From Dipteronia dyeriana (taxonomy: Eukaryota; Streptophyta; Magnoliopsida; Sapindales; Sapindaceae): a stretch of DNA of 64,000 nt. This document shows positions 10,949 to 22,428 of the stretch, in pieces. Both the position numbers and the translations under genes were made by a program. The stretch covers positions 65,235,192 through 65,299,191 of the forward strand of contig CM065300.1 of NCBI GenBank assembly GCA_032871835.1, given 5' to 3'. The notes below the pieces were generated by a model. The model searched no databases. It was not told the origin of the DNA and saw nothing but the letters and a program-made list of their open reading frames with translations. How positions within the stretch are numbered: position 1 is the first letter of the stretch; every line of letters starts with the position of its first letter.

Positions 10949-12677
10949 CTACCTGACTTGTTGTAAGAACTCTATCAAGCATCCTCCCCTGATCAAAGCC
11001 TCAATCTGGTTCCGCAGGTTGTAGCATTCTGAAGTATTATGCCCTACGTCCTCATGAAAGTCGCAATACTTGTAACGATATCTTTTATCGACCGGGGCTT
11101 TCATAGGAGCAGGCTTTTGTAACAAACCTTTATCCCGGATGGCGAGGTAGACTATTTCTCGAGAAGCATTCAAGGGAGTGTAACAGTCGTACCCCCTTTC
11201 ATCGCGGGTTATAGGGTTCACTGTCCTGGGAGGTGGTAAAGCTTGAGGAGGAGCCCGTTTATCTGGATACCTTTCTGATCTGGGCTGAGAAAGAGGGAAA
11301 CTGTATGTTGACATATTAGGGGGTCTGTTCCGGCTTTTCTGATCTTGCTTAGGTCAGGGAGCTTCCTTTTTTTATCGCTTTTCGGTTCTCATGTCGTCAT
11401 GCTCCATCTTGACCTTGAGCTGCTCGTCGACCTCGATCTGCTCCAGAGCCCGATCATAGGCTTCCTGATAGGTTTCTAGAGGTCTCTTGGTAAAAGACCG
11501 GAATAGTTTTCCTGCCCATAAGTTTCTTCTGAAGTTTGTAAGGGTTTCTCTCTCGGTGAAGACTCCCATCTGGATGAATTTCTTGTGGAACCGTTCGACA
11601 TAAGCCCGGAGAAATTCTGTTCTCTCCTGGATCACGTACTGTAGATGAATCGGGTCCTTCAGTCAGGGCTTAACCCCCTAGAACTGTGAGCAAAAGTCAG
11701 TTGATAATTTGGTGAAGTAATCTACGCTCCCGACGGGTAGTTTCCTAAAACAGTTCTTAGCATAATCCGTGAGCGTAGTGGGGAAACTCCGACACATAGC
11801 GGCCCTGGTTGTGTTCTGGACCTCCATCTATTGAACGAAGCTCTCTAAGTGACTCAACGGATCTTCAGTTCCGGAGAACCTGTCAGCTGGCATTTTAAAC
11901 TTAGGCGGGAGCTCTGCCTCTCGAATCCTTCTAGTGAAGGGGGCGTTCATTTCACTTAGAGGATCTTTCTTGTCCTCCTTGTACTTTCCCTTCTTCATCA
12001 ATTGGACCTCTTTCTGTAGCTCTGCTAACTGGTCCCTTAGTCACTTGCTTTCGAACTTCCTTGAGTCGATCTCAGATTCCTCACCATCAGATCCCTCTGA
12101 TGAACTGGTGACCTCTACCCGGTTTCTTCTTTGGAGGGGGCTTGCTCGGAGACATGGCTGACTTTTTTCTTCTCTACCCCGGGCTTCCCTTCTTATAGTC
12201 GTTGGTTTGAGGAGCTCTTCCGGTCCCCGGTAAAGAACGTCTGCCGCAGATCTGACTTGTCGTTGTTGGTAGCGTGGCAACGCTTCGGGAACATGGGGCA
12301 TGGACCCTAGCCTATCCCGGATCGAGGTCGGGAGCCCCGCTCTGTTACGAGTTGATTCCCTAGGGGCAGGCCCTAAGGGATCAAAGGCGGGTTGCCTAGT
12401 CCCGGGCCTGCTTGATTCTCCTTGATTGCAGAGACCCGTTTATTGGATAACAATACCCTCAGCGAGTAGTCGAAGACAGAAGTTCTCTACAAAGGCCGCC
12501 GCTTGTTGGTCAAGCTCGATCTGGCTTCCCAGAGGGGGATCCAGAGCCTGCACAGTAGCTGGCTGGATGGGAATCTGGCTATGGAGCCTGGATTTTTTCC
12601 TTTTCCTTAGAACCTTTCATGTCGATGTAACAGATGGTTGTCCCAACGTGCCCTGCTGCCCTTATGAGGAACGGAGC
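10949..12677 (-). pseudogene. Gypsy gag
   Basis: Read on -, a first Met lies near 12,677. The N-terminal part includes EVTSSSEGSDGEES. The capsid-like Retrotrans_gag part runs from about 11,990 to 11,375 (PPKFKMPADRFSGTEDPLSHL; LRAYVERFHKKFIQMG; NFRRNLWAGKLF), and the C-terminal region at 11,314-10,949 carries KYCDFHEDVGHNTSECYNL, the CCHC-like knuckle of Tat gags. Gag packages the RNA. Several stops interrupt it, including ones near 12,045, 11,830, 11,675 and 11,370. Confidence 0.83.
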
Positions 12678-12707
12678 TTCATGATGACTTTGAAATAAAG
12701 AACTTTT

Positions 12708-12730
12708 TGAATGTGGTGGGATAGGTCACT
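12708..12730. other. 23-bp patch identical to the copia gag zinc-knuckle coding sequence
   Basis: Bases 12,708-12,730 equal 16,417-16,439 without mismatch; the flanks differ at once on both sides. It abuts the truncated end of the gypsy 5' LTR (12,734), where a primer-binding site would be expected. It looks like filler copied during repair of a deletion. Confidence 0.7.
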
Positions 12731-12733
12731 ACC

Positions 12734-13774
12734 ACGAAAGCGGTGGCCGGGGTCGGTACCGTTAGTTCCCGACCCTGTTTAAAAGAGAGAGACAAGTGGT
12801 AATAACAGTAAATGGGAGCTGTATTATTGATATATTGCTTTAAGATACAAATAACTCTCTTGTTTGCTCACAATCTCTCGGAGGAGTATGGTGGTGGCAA
12901 CTCGGTGCCTGTCGAATAGTGGAGACGAAGGTGATCGTGTTCTAAAATCAGAATTTAGGCCTTCCTTCTATGTGTATATCTGTTGTTTATGATTTTCTGT
13001 ATGTAGCTCGATTTATATCTGTTCTCTCTTTGTGTTCATCTATATATATCGTCCAAGTAGGTTTCAATTTCGTAAATACTTTGTCGTGATCCCATGAATC
13101 CGTTCCCTCCTTATCGGGCGAGATTTATCATTTGAATTTGAATTGTTTCCGAATTCGATGATATGGTTGACGAAGATAAGTTTGTTGCCTTATTTGAATT
13201 ATACTCTTGACGTGCATGTGAACATTTTGTAGACACGATCCCGTGTGCACTCGTGCCATGAATCTTCATGGAGGTCAACCTGCCAGCCGCCTATTGCCCT
13301 GTGGAGCGAGGTAAACCCCTGCTCTGGCTCTGTTCCTAGAACCTTAAGATGGATTTTCCTTGACCCGTGGGGGCCTGAGGTGTTCTTGTAGACCCTCCTG
13401 GAAGGTAGATGGGGTAATACACACTTAGGCGTGATTCCTCCTTTATGCCCAGCAAGGACAACGAGCTTCTAGAGAGGTTGGCAGGCTTTTTTCAAATGTC
13501 TCTTGAGCTGGGAGACTTCCCTGGCATTTACGGGGCTGTTGTGGAGCTTGACCTCAGAGCTGAGGTTCCCCGATAGATGGCCTGAGAAGCCCGGGTTCCA
13601 GTGCTCTTGTGAGGGCTCGTCCCTATCGCGCTTGGCTTGTCTTCTAGTAACTTTGAAGCCAAACCGGACTTCCCTGCTCCTACGAGGTGGCTTTATAGTC
13701 TTTTCGGGCTTCATGAATGTCGATTGTAGGTGGAAAATTTCTCTTTGACCCCTGGCCAAATTTCCCGATTAACA
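12734..13774 (-). repeat. Gypsy 5' LTR (1041 bp, lacking its last 60 bp)
   Basis: Aligns to 1675-2713 and ends TTAACA at 13,774, followed by TCCTC. Compared with the 3' LTR it lacks the sequence equivalent to 1615-1674. No recognisable primer-binding site follows on the - strand. Confidence 0.87.
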
Positions 13775-13779
13775 TCCTC
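13775..13779. repeat. Gypsy target-site duplication, right copy (TCCTC)
   Basis: Pairs with 1610-1614; in the intact copia LTR (24,268-24,272) TCCTC occurs once at this place. Confidence 0.9.
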
Positions 13780-14449
13780 ATTTATTGATTGGCTTATTTC
13801 GTGAACAAACCACATATTGGGGTTTTATGTAAGGGTAGCTTAAGCTCTCAAGACCTCAAGAGAAGAAGCATCAAAGGTAAAATTCGTATGCTTACTTGCT
13901 TTGAAGAGATAGTTGCACACACTCACAAAGTCATGCATAACTCTTATTTATATATGTTATGTGTTTATACTTGTATGCATTCATGATTGAATAACTCTTC
14001 TTGATTTATTTGCATCTTGTGATTAAAGTACCATGTCATGTTAGGAATTAGTATAGGATGCATCTTCATCACTCTAGTACTTGTTGAAAATGTGTGTTTG
14101 AGTGTGGAGAAAGTAGGTTATGCACTGGTGGTGCGCTACTCGACTAGCGCAGCCTCACCAGCGCAACATTCCAGTGGATCGTCGCTTGTCATACGCCACT
14201 GAGTTGGGTCACTTCACCCGTGCAATATTGAGAAAGTAGGTTGTGCGCTGATGGTGCGCTACTCGACTAGCGCAGACTCACCAGCGTAATATATCAGTGG
14301 ATCGTCGCTTGTCATGCGCCACTGAATTGCGCCACTCCACCAACGCCTATTAAAAATGTAGGATGTGCGCTACTCGACTAGCGCCACTCACCGACGCACA
14401 TAGCGGGAGTTGGAACGTTTTTTTCAAAATGACCTCACTTTGGTTGAAA

Positions 14450-14482
<33 letters not shown>

Positions 14483-15401
14483 CTCTTTGTATTCAGGTCG
14501 TGTAAGAGTTCAGAATATCATATCTTTTCCTTAGAACATATTTCAAAATGAAAAATCTTGCAAGAACTCATCTTTAAACACTCAAAGCATTTTCTTGTGC
14601 AAAAAAAACATCATCTTGCATCATCTATGGTCATGTAGAGTGCATCAATGGATATTTTTGCATAATCACATCTTGTTTGGTAAGTTTCTCACTATCTTCT
14701 TACAAGTCAAGTGTTTTTCTTGCTAAGCCATCTCTTTTATCATTTGTATGCTCTTAGCATATATTCTAAATACAGAATAGAGATTGTTGTTATGACATGA
14801 TTGAGTGTTGTATTGTGATAGCTTCATAAGATTGTTTGATCTATGTTTAGCTAAGTTTTATGAACATGTCATTTAGCTCCTGATATCTAGGATTCATCAA
14901 TTGTCATCTCATCATCCTAGATAAGCATATAAGGTTCCATAGCCTTGTTTGTTCTTTGAATATCATCATATATTTACATAGGTCATTTTGTCTCTTTATT
15001 GAGAAGTAAGACTTGTGTTGCTTCCGGGATTAGGTAGCTTAAATCACAAGCAATATGGACTAGGTTCACTTATACCGGGATTAGGTAGTGGTGGTGGATT
15101 ATAAACCGGGATTAGGTAGTGGTGGTGGATTAGGTTGTAATTCCTTTACCATTAGTGGCTTCAAGGTTCGAGTGTAGCGCACTTAAAAGCCCGTTGTTTT
15201 TCCCATTTGGAGGGTTTCCACGTATATCTCAAGTGTTTTTACTATTTCCGCACTTATTATACTTGTGATACTATTGTAACTAGTTAGGGGTATTTTCGTG
15301 AACTTGACCATTGACGAAAATCAAGTAAAATTGTTTAAAATCTATTCACCCCCCCCCCCCCCCTCTAGATTGTTCTTAAACACACCATAATATTTGTTTC
15401 A
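13780..15401 (+). repeat. Copia 5' LTR, remainder
   Basis: Aligns along its whole length with 24,273-25,866. It contains three GCGCTA-CTCGAC-TAGCGC palindromes, a TA run at 14,453-14,480, a duplicated GGGATTAGGTAGTGGTGGTGG segment (15,077-15,130) and a C tract at 15,349-15,363. It ends TTTCA at 15,401. Confidence 0.9.
14109..14410 (+). repeat. Three LTR sub-repeats with GCGCTA palindromes
   Basis: Units of about 111-123 bp each contain the 18-bp palindrome GCGCTACTCGACTAGCGC (14,133-14,150; 14,256-14,273; 14,367-14,384). The 3' LTR has matching units at 24,626, 24,749 (one mismatch) and 24,863. Position in the front part of the LTR (U3) suggests a regulatory repeat; that role is inference. 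Confidence 0.75.
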
Positions 15402-15403
15402 AT

Positions 15404-15414
15404 TGGTATCAGAG
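15404..15414 (+). other. Copia primer-binding site (initiator tRNA-Met type)
   Basis: TGGTATCAGAG lies two bases after the 5' LTR end and is complementary to the 3' end of initiator tRNA-Met, the usual copia primer. Confidence 0.9.
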
Positions 15415-15527
15415 TAGGTTCCTAGACATACATAGGTGATCCTTGCTCATTTTGGTGTGTATTGCATTTTGTGTGTTTGTGTTGATCATTCATACACTTG
15501 CATTCATATCATTCATTCATAAACACA

Positions 15528-16782
15528 ATGAGTGGAAACTGTGGCAACAAGGGATTTTTTAGCACTAGACCTCTACTTCTCACCGGTTGAATTATGCCTC
15601 TTGGAAAGGCAAGATGGAGTCGTATATTTGCCAAATTCTTGATAGGGCATGAATGGCGGTTGAAGACGGCTACATTCTACCCATGATGACTCCTACGGAT
15701 AGAGGAGATGATGTACTCAAGCCAAAGGCACAGTGGAACGCATAAAAGTTTGAGGCATCAAAGTGGAATAGGAAGGCAATGCATGCCATCCTATTTGCAA
15801 TGGAGGATAATCAGTACAAGTTGGTTCAAAACACTAGGATAGCTAAGGAGACATGGGATATCTTAGAAGTTACACATGAGGGAACCGATATGGTTAAGGA
15901 ATCGAAGCTTCAAGTTCTCCAAACGCAATTTGAATTGCTCAAGATGGATGAGAACAAGTGCTTCAATGAATTTGAAGTGAGGTTGATGGACATTGTGAAC
16001 CAAAGTCATCAACTTAGTGATCCTTATTCGGATAGGAAGATCAAGCAGAAGATTATGAGATCTCTACCCGATAGATTTGAGTCCAAAGTAACTGCTTTAG
16101 AAGAGAACAGTGCTTACAAGGATATGAAGCCGAGTGAAGTGATTGGGAGGCTTCTAGCTTATGAATTTAGGAAATTTCCTAACCCCACACCACCGAAAAA
16201 GCAAAAGGATATTGCTTTGAAAGCCTCCAAAGTTGAGAAGGAGGAAAGTGATGACTCGGATGAGGAAATTGCTTTGCTAAAGAGGAAGTTTAAGAAATTC
16301 TACAAGTCCGAGAGGAAAGGTTTCGGATCCAAGGGTCAAGACTTGAAGAAAAAGGCTCCCTTCAAAAAGGTTGAGCCTAGGCAAGAAAAGATCGAAAAGA
16401 AAAGAGTCCAATGTTATGAATGTGGTGGGATAGGTCACTTTTCTCTTGAATGTGTGAATCACAAAGTCGTGAAAAAGGAAAAAGTGATGGCACCACATGG
16501 AGTGAAGATAAGCTAAGAAAGAAATTAGATTTATCTAAGAGAAGTGAAGAAGGGTTGAAGAAAGAGCTTGAAGATGCTAAAGAGTTGATGGCCAAGATGA
16601 ACTCTAGCACTAAAAAACTTGACCACATGTTAGATGTTAGAAAGAGGCCAAGTGACAAGAAGGGGCTTGGGTTTGAAGATGACAAGATGTCCTTCACTCC
16701 AAACAAGACCATTTTTATAAGAAGCATGAATCTCAATGGGTCATCTTCTCATCAATCGCCTAGGAAGAAACTTGACCTATGA
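15528..16782 (+). pseudogene. Copia gag
   Basis: ATG at 15,528 gives MSGNCGNKG; a frame change and stops follow before 15,779. From 15,779 to 16,516 the frame is open and shows the UBN2-type gag domain (AMHAILFAMEDNQYKLVQ; LKMDENKCFNEFEVRL; KIMRSLPDRFESKV), a Lys/Glu/Asp-rich linker, and the CCHC knuckle CYECGGIGHFSLEC. A shifted frame continues to 16,782 with a coiled-coil stretch. Gag forms the particle and binds RNA. The early lesions preclude a normal product. Confidence 0.88.
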
Positions 16783-17000
16783 GAGTGTTCAAGTAGTGCT
16801 CAAGTGAAGGTGGCACCAATAAGCCTACCTCAAGCTCATCCTACAAGGGCTCTTCAAGTTAACTTCCCTCAACCGAAAGCTCATAAAGGGCAGAAACCTA
16901 TCATGCAAGCTCAACCAAGGAAGCAAGTCTTGTTCAACAACAAAGAAGGAAAGTTCCTCAACAACAATCAAGACAACCACAAAGACATGGAAAGACTCTT

Positions 17001-18163
17001 ATGCATCCACAAGGTTATGGTATGATTCCTAACTTCATTCCTACATGTCATTTTTGTGGTATTGATGGTCATATTAGACCAAATTGCTTTAGATATATTA
17101 AATTGTGTAGAATTGAAAGCATTATAGAGAAGAAAAAGGTTAAAGCCGAGATGCATGTCGCTAGGAAAAATGGAACACTTTTGCATGATCCTTGGACATT
17201 TAGAGCCCATGTACCATTGACCACTAGGAAGGGAAATGTTTCACCTAGGCGGATTAGAAAAGATGAACACTTTTGCCATGTTGCACAAATTGCCTTGAAA
17301 GTTAATTCTTCCAATTTTTGGTATTTGGATAGTGAGTGCTCTAGGCACATGACGGGTGATGTGAGTTTCTTTGAGACCCTTGTCATGGAGGAGGGAGGAA
17401 ATGTCACATTTGGTGATGGATCTAAGAAGAAAGCTAAAGGAAAAGGAACTATTCCATTCTCGGATTACCCTCATTGTCCAATGCTTTGTATGTTGATGGC
17501 CTAAAAGCAAATTTGATAAACATTTCACATCTTAGTGATGAAGGACTTTCAGTCTTGTTTAGGAAAAATGATTGCTCTATCCTATTGCCAAACGGACAAA
17601 CCTTGTTAAAAGGTATGAGATCTAATGACAATTGTTATTGTCTTGAAGCTAGAGTTGTCTCTTGCAATGTGACCAAGGATGAGAAAATTGAGTTGTGGCA
17701 CGAAAGACTTGGCCACATGAACTATCGGGATTTACGAATCTTAGATAAGTTCAATATTGTGCAAGGCCTTCCCAAGCTTGGGAAAAAGGCAAATGGTGTT
17801 TGTGGACCTTGTCAACAATGGAAGCAAACCAAAAGCATGCATAAAAAGGGCAAGTATCTCTCTACCACGGAGCCTCTAGAGCTTTTCCACATGGATCTTA
17901 TGGGTCTCATGCAAACCGAGAGCTTAGGTGGAAAGAAATACATTTTTGTGTGTGTGTATGACTTCTCTAAGTACACTTGGACTTATTTTCTTAGAGAAAA
18001 ATTTGAAACCTTTGACAAGTTTAAAATGCTTTGTACCAAAATTCAAAATGAAATGAACTCCAAGATTAAAAGCATTAAACGGATTAGGAGTGACCATGGG
18101 AAGGAGTTTGAGAATGCCCATTTTGAAAACTACTACAATAGTCTAGGCATTTTTCATGAGTTT
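17001..18163 (+). pseudogene. Copia protease and integrase, first part
   Basis: A second knuckle (CHFCGIDGHIRPNC, about 17,047) precedes the protease-like site WYLDSECSRHMTG, where copia has DSG (Gly to Glu). After a frame change at about 17,480 come the pre-integrase domain (LWHERLGHMNYRDLRIL, GPCQQWKQTKSMH) and the integrase core with Asp in ELFHMDLMG and Asp in RIRSDHGKEFEN. The reading stops at 18,163, where a 2.27-kb unit is inserted; the third catalytic residue lies beyond it near 20,470. Confidence 0.87.
18159..18163. repeat. Imperfect target duplication of the solo-LTR-like unit (AGTTT)
   Basis: AGTTT here pairs with AATTT at 20,430-20,434 (one mismatch). The integrase frame HEF continues with LTPRTPQQ directly after the right copy. 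Confidence 0.7.
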
Positions 18164-20429
18164 TGACGAACACGTCGTTGCAGTGTCGTCAAATATGAAC
18201 ATTTAAGTTCGGCCTCCCAAACATGTGAGTCACAGAGACTAGCACAGCGACAAGCAAGGATCGTTCCGCAAGGAGGTGGGATTCACCGACCGTTTCTATT
18301 TCTAGCTATTATTACAACACTCTGAATGGACTCGTGTGTTACGTATACGAAAGAATATGTTGAAAAGTAAATGCTAAACTAACCTAACAAACTATAGAAA
18401 TAAACAATATGTACAATGATATGATGGAATTGAGTGATATGGAATGTAAATGGTTACACTAAGCAAATGACTCCACCATAGCAATTACACAATTTCATAC
18501 AACATGTATAGTCAATGATGAATGTCGTGCTCACTTAATCCTCGCCAATTGCCCTCACTCCAGCGACAATCGACTATACCGAAATGCACCAATAACCTAT
18601 CTCTCGATGGTTGCCCGAACTGCACTTGGTTCATTAAGAACAATGAGACACATGTAGCGACAATACGTGCCAAACCGCGTGCAGACACTACACGTAATAA
18701 CCAATCTACTAAATGCACGTTGAGTGCTTCACCTCTCGGTCCATCACACACAACCTAGGTTCAATGAAGGGGTGGCTAACCACTCAAGGCTTTAAGCATT
18801 TCGAAGGGCCACTTAACCAATAACAAGCATATGCAACGAAATAGTCAACAGTACTAGGTTTATATCAAATTCCTAATGAATGAAAATACACATCGAAAAA
18901 GAGACAAAGATACAAGGAAATAAATACAAAATAGATAGAAAGGAGACCCCTCATTCGTAACCGGGAATCGAACACCGGGTCTTCTCGGGTGTCAATCCGC
19001 GATGTCCTTACCACTGGACAACTACAGTATTCTCCAATCTCATGAATGCACAACCCCATCAACAAGAGAGAGCTCTCTCCTAATCTCTCTAGACTCCCTA
19101 AGATGGATGAATACGAATGGAAAATATGATCACCTAACACTAATGTGCATCAATGCAATTGCTAAGACATTAAGTACATTCAATATGAATTAAGGGTCCA
19201 TCCTCTTGATTTGGGAATTATCCCTAAACCAATTCACCACCCAATCCGGCCAAGGAAGAACAATTGTGTCCTAAAAGGACCCATTAAGTGCAAGGAAATG
19301 AACCAAAGCCAATTTAGCACCTAAATGCATGAACTAGCATTTTCCACTCTTTGGAGGAAAAATCCCTAATCACTCAAATCATCAATACATGGCATTTTGG
19401 TCATCCATTAACATACAAGCAATCATGGGAAGCTAAATTAATCTACTCCTACATTAAATTACTCTACTCCTAATCTCAATCATGCATACATATCAATTTC
19501 AAGCCATTCATACACATACATATCATAATAAGAGCATTAAAACATATAATTTCAATAGCAAAACAAAACCCAAATGAATTTAAGTACAAAATGAGTAAAG
19601 GGTTTACAAATTCCCAATTTGGGGTTACACATTAAAGAAATGAAAATACAAGAAAAATGAGTAAAAATGAGCAAACCCTTGAAGACAAACCCTCCAAAGA
19701 TGCTCTAAATCTTTCCTAGCTCGGTTTTGGTCCTAAGACCACTCCTATTTCCTTGAAATTGGTTCTACAATGGGTGGAGGAAGTGTAAAATGGTGGTATG
19801 AAGGTGTATGGTGAGCTCCCATGGAGGAAAAACCTCCATGGGAGCTTGAATCACTCACTTATTTGGTGAAGAAGATGGAAGAGATGAAGAAGATGAAGAG
19901 AGGTTCGGTTTTAGGGTAAGGGGGCTGTGTTCTCTCTTGAGAGGTATGAAAATGGGGGTATATATAATGTAGGGAGGTTAGGTCACGAAGTGGGGTGTGA
20001 AAGGGCAAGATTTTCCCCTCAATTTCGGTCAAAAACTGCCTCTAGGACGAGCTGGAATCATGTTTCGGCATTTTTAACTTCGCGCACCGTTACGGAAACA
20101 GCCATAACTTCCTCTAAAAAACCCGGAATCACAATCCGTAAAGTGCATTGGAAAGAATACATCCGGGGCTTTCCGAAAAGTGGTAATGGAAAATGTGGTT
20201 CAATCTGAGGAGAGAGATATGATCCCCGTAATTTAGGTGTTCTGCACAGCCCATTTCCATTTCAGCTCATCTAACCTCCAAAACTCTTCAATTAAGCTCA
20301 AATACCTTCAGAAGGGAACATGTACCTACTCAAGGCTTACAAACACATTAAATACCAAAATATACTAAAAAACGAGAACAAAAACTAGGTAATGGGGACC
20401 TCAAATAGGTATATAAATAGTTCCGATCA
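18164..20429. mobile_element. Solo-LTR-like insertion (2266 bp) in the copia integrase
   Basis: It begins TGACGAACACG and ends TTCCGATCA, with TG...CA termini and a near-perfect 5-bp duplication. It holds no coding domain; short ORFs inside have no motifs. A TATA-like TATATAATG lies at about 19,957, and a stretch near 20,040-20,180 resembles the untranslated parts of long plant gypsy LTRs. Being one LTR long without internal region, it is best read as a solo LTR left by LTR-LTR recombination. The parent family is not identified. Confidence 0.68.
18954..19026 (-). other. tRNA-like sequence inside the solo LTR
   Basis: The - strand reads TTGTCCAGTGGTAAGGA (D-arm like, A-box) and, 40 bases on, GTGTTCGATTCCCGG (T-arm, B-box with one extra base). 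The arm between reads CGCGGATTGACACCCGAG. The acceptor arms do not pair well, so this is at most a tRNA pseudogene or tRNA-derived fragment (Asp/Glu-like T-arm). Confidence 0.45.
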
Positions 20430-20434
20430 AATTT

Positions 20435-22030
20435 TTGACTCCTAGGACACCTCAACAAAATAGAGTTGTTGAGAGGAAAAATAGGGTTCTTCAAGAGATG
20501 GCCCGTGTGATGTTGCTTAGTAACAATGTCCCTAGAATCTATGGGCTGAAGCCATCAATACGGCGTGCTGTATAGAAAATAGAGTATTTCTAAAGCCCTG
20601 CACTAGGCAAACCTCCTATGAGTTATGGAAAGGTAGAAAGCCAAATGTTAGCTATTTCCACACTTTTGGAATCAAATGCTACATTTTGAATGATCGTGAT
20701 CAACTTGGCAAATTTGATGCTAAGAGTGATGAAGGTATCTTTATTGGCTATGTCTTGAATAGTATAGCCTATAGAGTTTTCAATTTAAAAACTAGAACTG
20801 TCATGGAATCATCCAATGTTGTTATTGATGATACAAGACTCAAATCTAATGACCATGAGGAGGAGGTGGCTATAGTTGATGACTCTCCCTTGGAAAAGGT
20901 TGTGGATACTCCTAATGTTGAAAAGACTAATCTTGATGATGATATCACACAATCTATTGATAGAATTCCTCTCTTGAACTCAAAAGAACCTGCTCCATGG
21001 GTTAGGAAACTTCATGATAAATATGACATCATTGGTGAGGTTAATGAGGGTGTTAAGACTAGGCGTCAAATGGCTAATCTAATTAGCTACACTTGCTACA
21101 CTTCTCAAATAGAACCCAAGAAGGTTGATGAAGCCTTAAAGGATGAATTTTAGGTTCTTGCCATGCAAGAATAGCTTAACTAATTTGAAAGGAATGAGGT
21201 TTGGACTCTAGTTCCTAGGCTCAAGAACACCAATGTGATAGGCATCAAGTGGGTCTATAGGAACAAATCTGATGAGGATGACAACATTGTGCGAAACAAG
21301 GCTAGACTTGTAGCACAAGGGTACTCTCAAATTGAGGGTATTGACTTTGAGGAAACATTTGCTCTCGTTCCTAGGATAGAGTCTATTAGGCTTCTTTTAT
21401 CCATCTCTTGTTTGCACAAGTTCGAATTGTATCAAAAGGATGTTAAAAGTGCATTCCTCAATGGTTTCTTGCAAGATGAAGTGTTTGTTGAGCAACTCAA
21501 AGGGTTTGTAGATCCTTACCACCCCAATTATGTTTATCGCCTCAAGAAGGCTTTATATGGGTTGAAACAAGCACCAAGGGCTTAGTAGAAGCGCCTCACT
21601 CAATTTATTATAGACAATGGCTACACTAGGGGTAGTGTTAACAAGACTCTATTCATCAAGAAAGACAAAGATGAGCTCTTTATAGCTCAAATTTATGTTG
21701 ATGATATAGTTTTTTGCTCCATAAATAACACCAAAGTCCAACAATTTGTTGATGTCATGTCTCATGAGTTTGAAATGAGCCTTGTTGGTGAGCTAAGTTA
21801 CTTTCTAGGTTTACAAATTAAGCAAATGGATGATGAGATTTTCATATCTCAAGCTAAATATGCCAAAAACCTAGTAAAATAATTTGACATTGAAAATGTC
21901 AAACATTGTGACACACCCATGAGTACCACTTTGAAGCTAAGCAAGGGTGTTAGCGGTAAAAGTGTGGACCAAACTTTGTATCGTGGCATGATTGGTAGCT
22001 TGCTCTATTTGACCGCAAGTATGCCCCGAT
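20435..22030 (+). pseudogene. Copia integrase end and reverse transcriptase
   Basis: The integrase resumes with TPRTPQQNRVVERKN (third catalytic Glu), then, after stops, 20,686-21,153 (KFDAKSDEGIFIGYVLNS, AYRVFNLKTR). RT spans about 21,180-22,028: [52 protein letters not shown], then after a stop at 21,583 IAQIYVDDIVFCS with an intact YVDD, and YFLGLQIKQ. Further stops lie near 21,150, 21,171 and 21,880. Confidence 0.88.
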
Positions 22031-22375
22031 ATCTCTTTTAGTGTGGGTGTGTGTGCTAGGTACCAATCGGATCCTAAGGAGTCTCGTCTCTCTTCCGTTA
22101 AGAGAATCATTCGCTATGTGAATGGGACATCTAACTATGGGATTTGGTACTCTTTTGACACTAATGCTAGTCTTGTAGGCTTTAGTGATGCAGATTGGGC
22201 AGGAAATTGTGATGATAGGAAAAGTACATCGGACGGTTGCTTTTTCCTTGGGAACAACCTCGTTTCTTGGTTTTGCAAGAAGCAAAATTCTATTTCCTTG
22301 TCTACGGCTGAGGCCGAATACATAGCTGCTAGGAGTGGATGCACATAAATCATTTGGATGAAGCAAATGCTAGTC
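22031..22375 (+). pseudogene. Copia RNase H, first (extra) copy
   Basis: Encodes RIIRYVNGTSNYGIWYS, LVGFSDADWAGNCDDRKSTS and SLSTAEAEYIA. It is followed not by the rest of RNase H but by 53 bp repeating an RT segment (21,650-21,686), then by a second RNase H copy. It is part of an internal tandem duplication. Confidence 0.88.
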
Positions 22376-22428
22376 TATTCATCAAGAAAGACAAAGATGA
22401 GCTCTTTATAGACCAAGATGAGCTCTTT

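Larger units (their letters stand above)
1615..13774 (-). mobile_element. Ty3/gypsy LTR retrotransposon, Tat-type, with opposite-strand accessory gene
   Basis: It is 12.16 kb on the - strand, flanked by TCCTC. LTR copies lie at 1615-2713 (3') and 12,734-13,774 (5'). In - strand order: gag (12.7-10.9 kb), protease, RT, RNase H, integrase (to 6809), a 99-bp tandem repeat block, an antisense gene (3048-5636, + strand), a polypurine tract (GAGGGGACT read on -), and the 3' LTR. Pol order PR-RT-RH-INT defines gypsy; an antisense gene between pol and the 3' LTR is known from Tat-clade elements such as Retand. In the first 235 bp of overlap the LTRs differ at about a dozen sites, mostly transitions, so it is not recent. 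All genes carry stops or frameshifts. Confidence 0.9.

Noticed and set aside
12714..12733. TGGTAGTGACC (on -) as gypsy primer-binding site
   Set aside because: It begins with TGG but falls inside the 23-bp patch copied from the copia gag, and the LTR end beside it is truncated.
16277..17631. Several - strand ORFs of 60-119 codons
   Set aside because: Antisense to copia gag and protease/integrase.
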